From NCBI GenBank assembly GCA_019614645.1, contig JABWDB010000013.1:4764501-4828500 (forward strand): 64,000 nucleotides of DNA, written 5' to 3'. A model generated the notes under the pieces. That model made no database searches. It was not told the DNA's origin and saw nothing but the letters and a program-made list of their open reading frames with translations. Shown here piece after piece: positions 11,516 through 21,716 of this stretch (the stretch's first letter is position 1; every line of letters starts with the position of its first letter). Source of the DNA: Stratiolaelaps scimitus. Lineage: Eukaryota; Arthropoda; Arachnida; Mesostigmata; Laelapidae. The position numbers and the translations under genes are program-made.

Positions 11516-14500
11516 GCATACGTGTACATATACACAATGCAAAGCCTGTGTTTTTGTTTTGGAACCTAGCATACGATCTAACTGTCGCAGCATGGCCATG
11601 ACAAAACAATAATAGCGATAGAAAGAACATAAGAATAATAAATATCAGACTATATACGCAAAATACGTACGTCATCGCGTTCTTTCTCGATCGTCGATAA
11701 CCGCTGCTTGGCATTATCCTTTTCCAAAGTGGCCGCCTGAAATCGACACAGTCGATAGAAATAATCTTGTTGACCTTACTCGATTATTTTTAAGTGTGTT
11801 GAGGTGTACTCTTTAATTTGCAGTGCGAACACAAATCGCGCTCAACGATTCAGTAACTATATCCGAAACACGTAAGAAAATAATGCCAAAAAAATCCGAT
11901 CATTTTATTGCAGACATATCCCTAATTCTGTACACAAGTGATTTAGACAAGTGAATGAATGGATCGCTCGAAGGTCTTGCAGAACAAGTGAAACTCATTC
12001 AGTAAATTAAACCTTCTTTAATTAATCAACCATCTTGTGTAGGTATGCGTCACGGCCGGGTTTAACCCTGGGGCCATCGGCAATATATATTAACAGATTG
12101 TATATCAGCAATCATTCGGAACAGTTCCATCAAATGGGTCCAGCAAGAAAAAAGCCGCACTTTGCGTTAACGCCCAACAGCCTCTACCTGCAACTTATCG
12201 AATAGCTTGAGATTGATGGCTTTCACATCTTGCAGCTGTTGGGCCAAATCTTCAGCGGTGTCGATTGAATGACATTTCGTTCGAAGCTCGTCATTTTCTT
12301 TACGAAGTCGCTCCGCGGTCGTGTTCAGCTGCTTGTTCAACTCCTCCATATAGTTCTTCTGATCGAGAACCGTTTGAAGTTGCTCGCTTGAGCTCTCCTT
12401 CACGCTATTCCTATTGCAGGCAAGCGCGAGTAAAAAAACGAAAAATTACTGAAAATAGCTATCTCCAGACACCGTCATAGGACACAGCTAGATTTTGTGT
12501 TCTTCGTAATTTGTGTATTGTAATAACTGTTCTGACACATTGATGGTTTGACATGAACTGCGAGCATGAACTGTGGCCCAAAACAGTCTCCTCCTCATTC
12601 TAGATTCAAGCAAACATAATCTTAGGTAGACGTTAGCTAAATACCATCACGATCCATACCATTCGATCAGGTCGTGGACGAAACGTAATATCTTTTTCGG
12701 GGAAGTGAGAATAATCCCGACACTTACTCATCAGTTCCCATCGAGTAGACATCTCGTCGGAGGTAGGGTTCAAAAGCAACGGTGGTGTCGACGCAGTCCA
12801 AATCCTCATCTTTGAGGTAGAAATTGAAATCGACAACGTTGACGCCAACCAGCAGACCACAAACGAGAGCGTACTCATCGCTTCGCATCAGGGCCGCGTC
12901 GTGGTATATCTGCAACAAGTTAATCCACAAACACGTCTATTATATATATATATGATGATCTAGATTCATGATATGTATCGTGTCTATATATATATATATA
13001 TATAGGATCTTCAATACGACGACTGTGTTTGTTTCATTTGCGCCAACGCTGAACTTCAATACCCACCTGCTGCATCAGCTCATCGCAGTCCTGCAGTTGC
13101 GCAATATAATCCGCGAGATGTTTCTGCATCAGTGACATCCTGATCCAGGCCCGACATCTACCGAGTGGGGTGTGAATCGACGGCATGTGACGAACGCTTT
13201 CAGTCGTAGGCTCGGCACCAGGAATGGATTCGAGCAGGGACCACAGTGCGCGGTCAGGGTCTGCTGACGCAGGAAGCAACGCTGACATCGCGCTGCTTCG
13301 CCTTCCGCTCGCTGTCAACAACACGAGAGAACGATCCACGAAGCGGAAATTCAGACTCGGATTAGATTGAGACAAACATCGCTGAGTGGTTTGACTTGCC
13401 AGTCACTTTTTGCCTTTGGCAAACTATATTTAATTCCATCGGTAGAATAGCAAACGCAAAACGATGGATGGCTTGAAAGTATCAACCTGCATGAAACTCA
13501 TGGCAGGATTAAAATGACATACTGAATCGAAGAGAGCTAATGCGTTTGCTATTTTGGGCATAATGATTTTATGTTCGTTTCTTAAGTAATCTTAATTATT
13601 ATCATGATACATGTTAAATTATTGATAATAATAATAATAAATTTGAATATTATCAATTAGATTATCATTATGGATTACTATTCAAGCGGTATTTGGCTCT
13701 CTGCGTATTTGATTTAAATGCATGTCGCGGGCACTTCTACGATCTCGTTTCGATCCACGGGCGAGGAGGACGGAGGAACCGTTATGCATAAAGGTTTTTC
13801 GGAAAGGGCCTTTCGCTGTACTCTACAATCTATCTATCTAATCGATCACTTCTACAATGAAACAGAGAAAATTCGACACTCTGTAACGGCAAGATAGCGT
13901 AAATAGCCTTAGAGACGTTGTTTGAAAACGGCGTCATGCCGGCCGTACGACCAAATTCAAGGAGTGAATTATGTCAAGATATCTTGCTTTATGTGGCTAA
14001 TCAAAAATATCCACGTTTACAATGACACAAAATACTTCGGCTATGAGGCGCTGTACAACAGCCGAGCTGGAGCTAATCATCGGTCGCCGGTCCACAAGCG
14101 GCATTTATGTGTCATCGTTTATGACGCAAACGAACGCGTTTGTTTTGGTCACATTCTAATCGATCTCTAACCGCTTGACGTGTTTATTGCCTTGTCTAGG
14201 CGGCATGGGAATTTGGATTTAATACGGATCCTATCCTTGAGTTCGTTGCCGTTCGGTCAAGCGTCAGCTCAATCATCACATCGTCGACCTAAGTTGTTGG
14301 AGTCATCAGCTATCTCATATTGGCAACTTTTAGCAGGTCTTTCCTCCTACACGTAATACCTAACAGGTTAAGAGCTGAGGCCTGTCAGATAGGGGAACAG
14401 ATGAGGGTCAGCTCGAAAAAACAGTTTTTTTCTTTCCTACCCGTCGTATTTCAACGAACCGCTATTCGACTCTGCATCTGTGCGTCGAACTCTACATAAA

Positions 14501-15070
14501 AATTGTCGCTGCCTTTTCTCTAAAATTTGAAGATCCTACATCAATTAGATGTGATCAGTATTTGATACGATTTTTTATTTTTACATTCATTAGATTATTT
14601 CTTTATAATGACTAAGCCTGCCTCAGTTATGCCAACTGCTAATCCCAGTGGTTAATCTGAATGCTGTGAGATTACCCGTACTAATTATAGAACACTACAA
14701 CCCACCCGCCGGTGCAGCCAATGCATAATAGCAAGCCCGGTAGCAAGATCGTATACTCCACAAAGGCCGCTCTTACCTTTATGTGTTACATACTATAAAT
14801 CCAATAGCTCTAAACTAGAATAGTTAATTGGGCTCACAGGAGCCGATGTTGCTCGGCGGAGCGCGCGACATCATCTGGCCATCTCTGTTCGCACTAACCT
14901 TTGATCTGATGTTTGAGGACATTCTCGATCAGGTTGAGGAAGTTCCTCAGGTGGATACAATCGCCATCAACCTCCCTCTTGTCGCTTTGCAGAGCTGAAT
15001 CCAGAAGGTCTCGAACACATAGTTTCACAAGTGACACAAGGTTTTGTCGTTCCACCACTGCAGAACCCAT
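10499..15070 (-). CDS. RUFY: RUN and FYVE domain protein (RUFY family), complete, seven exons
   Basis: RUFY proteins are endosomal adaptors that bind small GTPases through RUN and PI3P through FYVE. Coding exons in order are 15070-14899, 13311-13067, 12909-12728, 12410-12188, 11736-11671, 11336-11127 and 10969-10499. All have GT/AG borders and join in frame to 1569 nt (522 residues). The RUN domain spans about residues 8-165, with TPLGRCRAWIRMSLMQKHL and EYALVCGLLVGVNVVDFNF. A coiled coil covers about 190-410, starting QKNYMEELNKQLN. The FYVE finger spans about 419-480: WQDD, RRRHHCRKC, RVC. The C terminus is Asn-rich. ATG 15070 is the first in frame after an upstream stop. The longest intron, 13312-14898, holds a retroposon copy; intron 11337-11670 holds a long (TA)n tract. 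The paralogue (RUFY1, 2 or 4) cannot be assigned. Confidence 0.93.
11431..11513. repeat. (TA)n microsatellite in a RUFY intron
   Basis: This is about 80 bp of alternating T and A with two GATA interruptions, inside the intron between the fifth and sixth RUFY coding exons. It is self-complementary and probably length-polymorphic. Confidence 0.9.
14334..14421 (+). repeat. Retroposon family B, copy 2 (opposite orientation)
   Basis: This is about 88 bp near-identical over its core to the minus strand of 6053-6160. Both include GTAATACCTA and AGGTTAAGAGCTGAGGCC, followed by CTGTCAGATAGGGGAAC and GGGTCAGCTCG, then an A-run. Here the A-run is on the plus strand, so the two copies inserted in opposite orientations. 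Target-site duplications are not clear. It lies in the first intron of RUFY. Confidence 0.75.
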
Positions 15071-18000
15071 CTTGCTTCCCGGCACCGTCGTGTTTTATGG
15101 TCGACCGCCCACAAACAACGACGACGTCCGTACGACTCTCGAATGTTTCAGTGCCACTGTTCAACTGTGCAAATGGTGATCTCCCAGTTTATAGAACTGT
15201 ACCCATAGCTCGCTCCCTCCCTTTTTGCTTGCACTGTTATCACACAGATGAGCCTATCGGCGCCATCCTGTTAGCCAATCGGACAGCTGAAAGTCTGCAT
15301 ATATCAAGTGGTCATGCCGCAATCGCTGTCAGTGAACTGTATGCTACTTATGTACTCGCTGAGTTCTGTCTTGCCCCGTTGATTTTTCTAAAGATGCATG
15401 TTTGCATATTCCTTGTATCCGCTATGTAAATCATACCATGGAGATATATATATGTGTATATATATATATATAGGTACACTCAAACACCCACTTGATGAAA
15501 AAGAACGCTGGTATTTGTTTATCGGCTGTGTCCAGTGGTAGTAGTAGTAGTAGTGGTCGTAGCGAAGTCGATACCTTGGTTCGATCTAATCGCAGCGGAG
15601 GGGTGCCGGATACTCTTTCTGTTGTAGAATTTTTTGACCGCAAGTGACAATATGACCATAACTGGATCATTGAGAATCTGTTCGCTCTGTTCTGATCAGC
15701 GCCCCTTAATCTGACCTGGCTACTAGATGATTCACATTTCCCGTCAATGTTGCTGTTGATGTCTGTGTGCCCCCTCCTCCCGCCTTGATGGAGATCTCCC
15801 ATCTTCACTTGATGTTCGTGCACTTGATGCTATGCACTTTGAGGGGATTTCTTCCCCGCTAATTTAGCGGATCGCATCTGTTGATGGCGACCCCACACAC
15901 CACCTAAACCCATACCGGATACGCGTGAAGTCGTGTCCTTTTCATCAGAACTTCACTTTTATCTTGGAGAAAAACTGCGGATTAACTTTGTCAACGACTA
16001 TCTCTCTTTAGTCAGTTCGACTGTTTAGTAACTCAGCATCAGGGTGAGCCGATTTCACGTTCGTGGTATTGCTTTCGAGGTCCCTCACCCTCGAATCTCG
16101 CCAACCGCTTCCGCTGGTTCCGCCATCGTTGCTGACAATTTTGCTATGTTAAGTCTCGTTGCGTCCGCTTGATACGAGAATCACACAGCGTCTTCGATGA
16201 CGAGAGGTGCGTCGTTCCCAGGTATGTGCCCCGTTTGCAACCATTAGGCTCCAATATATGTACGTAAAGAACGATTGTAGTTTTGTGCGATTAGCCTATG
16301 TTGTACTGACGTACCGAGTTTTATAAACAAGAGATATTTTTTAAGTTGCGCCGTCCGAAGGGATGACAAACGAACGTCAGTGTGAATGTGTATATATCTC
16401 AGTCGGTATCTCAGGCGAAACCGAAGTGCGCCTGGCGCTCGGGCATCGGTGGAGGGCAACGATCCGCACTTCGGGCAAGGCAAGGCCCGAAACAAGTTCC
16501 GGCAGAGTGACAAAACAATTGATTGCGGCTCTTCTTGACGGCGGATGAAATGCAAGCTGACATCGGTGTCCTGTCAGGCTACGTCGTAGTGGCTACTCGG
16601 GAACCGAACAGAGGGACCGATGACTGTTCGCGGGGTTCTCACTCATCCCAATCGAGTGTCTCATTCACCATTCGATTGTATCATAAATTGAATCGTTATG
16701 AACTAGCTCGTGCATATGACGTAGCAGGTGCAATACACCAGCCAAGTGCACCTGTTGTTCGTGCAGGTTGTTCTAGCTATATCCACTAGTCCTCGGCTTG
16801 GCGGCGGCGGCGACGGCGGTGGTGGTGGCGGCCGCCGCCGCCGACACAGCCGCCCGACCTAGCATCTCGTATCAGGCATCCATTGAACTGCTGATCTGCC
16901 CTCGGAGTGTCGAACGTCACTCCTTTAACCACGTTATATCAATGAGTGATGAAGATAACCGTTCTCATGATTACGCGGTAGGGCATGCTCGCTTAGCGCT
17001 CGCTTAGGCCTAGTGCTGGTCCAGGGTGACTAGATGGTCTTTGGTATGGGCGGTCGCGTTGTGGTCGGCTTTTGATCGCAGAATATAGCATTGCTTCGAC
17101 GGCGCAAATGTACCGCCTCAACTGTCCTATATGCCGTCAATGTCACCCAGAGACAAATGTTGTGTCTGGCTTGTTATTTATAGTGTCGCTGTGTGGGGGT
17201 GTCGTCTCCCTTGGGAATCAATACTACAGACGTCGTCCCTGTCTGATCTAATGCGGAAGTGGGACACCGAGCGGATGATCAACATGACTGACTGACCATT
17301 ATAACCAATATAGATCAAGGCAAAAAAAGAGGGAGTACACACCACACAGTCATTCGACACTGTTCCACCTTGTGTCTTGGACGTCGATCGATACGAGAAC
17401 AAAGTCGAGCCCAGGTATCATCAGATGGCGACATTTTACACATGGAAATGATCGCTATTTCTATGCGTAGAACACGTCGATGACTGTTTCTCATACTAAG
17501 GCTGATGTTTTTGAAACACATATTTCCAATCCGATGCAATATCGCTAGATTGATGGTGGACTGACTCATTGATCGTCGGGAATCTTCGTTCATGTCTTCA
17601 GTGATCAAGCGAGCGCGAACCGTAATCATCGTTGAATATTCCATTGCCAAAGATAATCGCCGTCTCTTGACAATCACCTATATTTTTTTGCCTTGTTGAG
17701 GCGCCGCGTACTCTTTAGGTCAGGTGCGATCTTTAGCTTCAAACTGTAACAACTCGTGTACGATTTGCACCACAGGCCAGAATATAAAATTCGAAAGATC
17801 ACTTAGAAAGCTGGAGCGAGTGGCATTATTTGTTATTGGGAGGGGTGTATGCGGAATGTATGCCGACGCGTTTTTGGCCAGAATTTCTTTCGAAAATTCC
17901 ACATTTTTTTTGTAGCAGTTTTTAAAATAGACAAATTTTTACACTCTTCTTTCTCTGGTCCATCAAGTAAGCACTCGGTAATATTTACTATTCCTGGGGA

Positions 18001-19280
18001 ACCTAACATAATATAGACGATGCACGAAACAGCATGCTGTCCATGATTTTTGGTTTATGTCGTTGGTGGAAGTTAACTTAGAATGGTCATGTCATTTTAA
18101 ACCACCGAATATTCTCGAACGTTGTGCTGTTGCTTACTTCATATTCTGCTGTGACGAGACTGTACAATTTTCCGTTATTGTATCAGCATCTGACAACACT
18201 CGGGTATCTGGCCCCGTTATTAATGACTTAAAAGTCTGGTTCTGGAACCCCCATCCCTCGTACATTTCTGTTTGGCACTTAGTGAGCACAATATACAGAT
18301 GATGAGAACGCCTCGCGTTCGATATCGAATGTCTCAGAGTAATTGTCGTGTGTTGTATCGATTAAAGGTGCACGCGGGTTTCATAGAAAGAAGAACATAG
18401 TCAAGTTAAGTGAATCAGCTGCAAGTATGCTCCGCCTGAATCCAGCAAAATATCGCTCGATTAATTTCTTGGTGAATTACTATTCTTCTATGGTGCAATT
18501 AGTAATTCGACACGAGTTGCTACCGGTTAACCCGCTGCGAGCTGGAGATTTGCTCTCTGACTGGTAAAGAAGGGTGGTGTTCAATCGGCAGCTGAGCTTG
18601 AACTCATTTGCAAGCGACGTTGAAGGCCCGTACAGGAACTGCAGTCTTTAACGGAGACAGGGTTATTGTCCGCCGTAGTGAGAGGAGTCCGCCATCTCCC
18701 AGTTGTCCTTTGGCTGATTTTTCGTCTTTTGAAAGAGAAGTTTGTGAATAGTTCATTCCGTAGTTCGTGTTGCCACATAGTTTTCGGTTCGAAATGGTTT
18801 TCATAGGCCCACGAAATGGCCGGCTCAATCGAACGTTCCAGATATTACTGCTTTATCGAGGTGAGCCAATAACTCCATGAGAAGGAAACAAATTCGACCT
18901 GAATGACCATGTTCTTCCTGGTTCCTGAGCACTGCACACAGCAAGGACGAGGCACAGCCGTTTAAGCCGTTCGGGGATGGTCAAGCTTAAATTGGCAGAC
19001 GGAGAATCGAAATGCTGGATGGGTTGTATACCGGGCGGATATCAGACAGACATGAAGATCGAAGAATTAATCGTTTTGCCTTTTTAGGTTGCAAGCCGGT
19101 TTCCACTTAGCACAAGCTAGGACTGCCTGTGCACACGCTTTGTAGACGCGCGCGGACTTTGCCCGCTTATTCAGCGATAACATCTCTTCTGCTGCAATAA
19201 CCGCTACAACGTGTGCCGTTGCTGTTTGGGGGCAGAGGTGTACCAGTACGCGCTGACGGTGTGCCCGGATTTACTGCGTC
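15071..19280. other. Divergent intergenic region between RUFY and SAFB-type genes
   Basis: This 4.2 kb separates two divergent start codons and should carry both promoters and 5' leaders. It contains a short (TA)n tract near 15440-15472, a GTA/GTAGTA repeat near 15537-15556, and a GCG/GCC-rich patch at 16800-16850 that may mark a promoter or 5' exon. ORFs here (for example 15031-15429 and 16798-17007) have no recognisable domain and several lack an ATG. I see no RNA gene. Confidence 0.4.
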
Positions 19281-21716
19281 ATGACGCAGCAAGTGGACGC
19301 TGTCGTAAGCGATGAGGTCGCGGGCGGGGACGTCGTTCGTAAAAAGGTCGACGAGCTGTCCCTCGATGAGATTAAAGCCGAACTCGAGAGGCGCAAGCTG
19401 GATTTCAGCGGGGATGACTACGCCATCCTGCATGAACGATTAACAGACTCGATGATCGAGGAGGGACTCGATCCGGCGGTCTACGAGTTCGAGCTCGAAG
19501 CTGAAGAGGACGATGAGGAGGAGGACGAGGATTCAGTCGCCCCTGCCACCGAGCAGGTAGACGACAAGAAGACCAACGAGAACAATAACGCCAAGGCTGC
19601 GAATGAAAACAGCTCAAGCAGGAAAAAGGAATCGCCGGCCATGGCCAACAACAATAATAACAACAACAATAATAATAATAACAACAACAACAACAATAAC
19701 GGCAGCACAAATAGCAGCTCATCGAACACGAGTTTGGCGAGTTCGAAGAAGAAGGAACAGTCAACGCCGATAAAAAAGCCCGCTGTTGCACCACAATACA
19801 AGGAAGTACCTGGTAATCATTTGTGGGTCAGCGGATTGTCGTCACGCTGCAAGGCTGCAGATCTGAAGAAGTTTTTCGCACGCTACGCAAACGTTGGCTC
19901 AGCGAAGATCGTCGCGAATGCGCGAACGACGAGTGCTCATTGCTATGGGTATATCACCGTCGAGAATACTGCCGACCTCGAGAAGTGCGTCCAGAAACTT
20001 CACAGCACCCGCTTTGAAGGGAGTTTTATTCGGGTCGAAATATGCAAGCTAGCCCCTGCTGACCAGCTGCGGAAGGTTGAAATGAAGAACCGCGAACGAC
20101 TCGCTCAGCAGAAGGAGGAGTTCCGTAAACGCAAGGAAGAGCGCAAGAAGAAAATCGATGAGGAAATCAAACGCCGCGAGGAACAGCATCGGCGTGACGA
20201 GGACAAACGTAAGGAGCTCGAGAAGAAACGAGAAGAGGATCGAAAGAAGTACGAGAGCAAGAGGCGGGAGGAGGAATCGAAGAAGGAGCACAAGAAAGAT
20301 GATCGCAAGCCACCGGAGCGCAGAAGGACGCGGTCTCGATCGCCTTTAGAACGCCGTCGGCCTGAGCCGTTCAGGAGACAGGAACCCGCCCGCCGCCCTG
20401 GCGGGCCCCCACAACCGCGGCGATTTAACTCGCCACAAGAGCATCGTCGGGGCTCGCCACCGTACGCGCGGGGTCGGCCTAGACGAATGAGTCCTCCGTC
20501 GCCATTTGGTCGCGGAGCTCCGCTTCCGCCATTCGTGCACGGGCCCGCAGCTATGGAACGAATGCCACCAATCGATCGAGGCCGTATAATTGAACGTGAT
20601 CGACGACTTGAAGAAGAGCGTTTCGAAGTGGAGCGTCGCCAGCGTGCCGAGGCCGACGCTCTTGAACGTGAACGTCGACAGCTGCGAATGGAAGAGGAAC
20701 GGCTGGAACGGGAGAAACTTGATCTTATCCGATTGGAGAGAGAGCGCGTCAAGAAGGAAATGGAGGATGTAGCGGCCCGTAAGGAAATGGCAGAGCGTCG
20801 CCGTCAAGAAGAACTGCGGCGTCAGCAGGAGGAAGAACGCAAACGAGAGGAGATGCGTCTGGAAATGGAGAGACGGCCGCGAGAGCCGCCCCGACCAACA
20901 ATGCAACCAGCCAATGCACAGACTCCTATTGAGCTGTATGACCCACGCCTACCCTTACCCGTCGATGAATACAGCCGCAGTCAAACTGACGACAAATTTG
21001 TGGGTAGACTCGGCCCGCCGTTGCAGAGGGATCAGACTAGTGGTCGACACGACGACCGGCGTAGGGACGAACGCCGTCGAGAGCCACCAATGATGGGTCG
21101 AGACGATCGAAGGCCGCCCGAGCCGCTCGACCCTTGGAACACCTCGGAGTTGAAGAGAGGCGCAGGTGACTACCTCGACCAGCATTCGCAGCACTCCCAG
21201 CATTCGCAGCACTCCCAGCATTCGCAGCACTCCCAGCATTCGCAGCACTCCCAACATTCGCAGCACTCCCAACATTCGCAGCATTCCCAGCACCCTTCGC
21301 GACACGATTCGCAAATGGGACCACCTAAGAGGATGCGTTCGAGGTCTCCTCCACCACAGAGATCGACTAGCAGCAACTCAGGGTATGGAGTTCTCTCTGC
21401 AGCCGATTACGGCATGGGCCGTGGCCCGGCCGGTGGCGACTCGTGGTCAACCCAAGGAACAAGGGGCCCCGTGAGCACTTTGACAAGTTTCCTTGATCCG
21501 CGCAGGCTTCCACCGCTCCTAGCTGCAGCTACGTCACGTACTCAAGAAGCACCCTCTGGAGGCGGACAATGGTCGTCGAACCCGGCGCGTGTTGCGTTTC
21601 CTCCTGCGTACGGACACCAGGAGTCATCGAGAGGCCTTCTCGGCGGTTCATCGGTACAGTCTGCTGGCTCATTCGGACTTGGAGCTGTGCCTCCGTCAGG
21701 CTTCAGACGTTACTGA
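19281..21716 (+). CDS. SAFB: SAFB/SLTM-type scaffold attachment factor, single exon
   Basis: SAFB proteins bind scaffold-attachment DNA and RNA in the nucleus and influence transcription and splicing. The uninterrupted ORF gives 811 residues. A SAP domain is at 26-60 (LSLDEIKAELERRKLDF), followed by an acidic stretch (about 72-85), a run of 18 Asn (123-140) and an RRM at 178-255 with RNP2 LWVSGL and RNP1 CYGYITV. NHLWVSGLSSRCKAADLKKFF closely resembles the SAFB RRM. Then come Lys/Glu/Arg-rich helical segments (about 265-345 and 430-545), Arg/Ser and Arg/Pro-rich stretches, twelve HSQ units (635-670) and a C terminus ending FRRY. Vertebrate SAFB genes have many introns, so the lack of introns across 2.4 kb is notable. 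An alternative is the paralogue SLTM; in an arthropod a single ancestor of both is likely. Confidence 0.92.
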   Translation: MTQQVDAVVSDEVAGGDVVRKKVDELSLDEIKAELERRKLDFSGDDYAILHERLTDSMIEEGLDPAVYEFELEAEEDDEEEDEDSVAPATEQVDDKKTNENNNAKAANENSSSRKKESPAMANNNNNNNNNNNNNNNNNNGSTNSSSSNTSLASSKKKEQSTPIKKPAVAPQYKEVPGNHLWVSGLSSRCKAADLKKFFARYANVGSAKIVANARTTSAHCYGYITVENTADLEKCVQKLHSTRFEGSFIRVEICKLAPADQLRKVEMKNRERLAQQKEEFRKRKEERKKKIDEEIKRREEQHRRDEDKRKELEKKREEDRKKYESKRREEESKKEHKKDDRKPPERRRTRSRSPLERRRPEPFRRQEPARRPGGPPQPRRFNSPQEHRRGSPPYARGRPRRMSPPSPFGRGAPLPPFVHGPAAMERMPPIDRGRIIERDRRLEEERFEVERRQRAEADALERERRQLRMEEERLEREKLDLIRLERERVKKEMEDVAARKEMAERRRQEELRRQQEEERKREEMRLEMERRPREPPRPTMQPANAQTPIELYDPRLPLPVDEYSRSQTDDKFVGRLGPPLQRDQTSGRHDDRRRDERRREPPMMGRDDRRPPEPLDPWNTSELKRGAGDYLDQHSQHSQHSQHSQHSQHSQHSQHSQHSQHSQHSQHSQHPSRHDSQMGPPKRMRSRSPPPQRSTSSNSGYGVLSAADYGMGRGPAGGDSWSTQGTRGPVSTLTSFLDPRRLPPLLAAATSRTQEAPSGGGQWSSNPARVAFPPAYGHQESSRGLLGGSSVQSAGSFGLGAVPPSGFRRY
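19647..19700 (+). repeat. Asn-codon (AAC/AAT) repeat in SAFB-type gene
   Basis: Eighteen consecutive Asn codons, mixed AAC and AAT, sit between the acidic stretch and the RRM. The mixed codons suggest an older or selected homopolymer rather than a fresh slippage run. Confidence 0.9.
21183..21290 (+). repeat. 18-bp coding minisatellite encoding (HSQ)12
   Basis: Six 18-bp units of the form CATTCGCAGCACTCCCAG, with two CAG-to-CAA changes and one CAC-to-CAT change, encode twelve His-Ser-Gln triplets. The near-identity of units points to recent tandem expansion or homogenisation in frame. Confidence 0.92.

Noticed and set aside
16798..17007. Ala-rich ORF starting MAAAATAVVV
   Set aside because: The frame has no ATG at this position (it begins TTG) and is produced by a GCG repeat.
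20105..20752. 215-codon minus-strand ORF inside SAFB, rich in Arg and Ser
   Set aside because: It is the antisense shadow of the Glu/Arg-rich SAFB coding region; its RS-like look comes from complementing GAG/CGT codons.
21170..21376. Cys-rich (ECCECW) repeat peptide on the minus strand
   Set aside because: It is a frame by-product of the 18-bp minisatellite that encodes HSQ on the plus strand.
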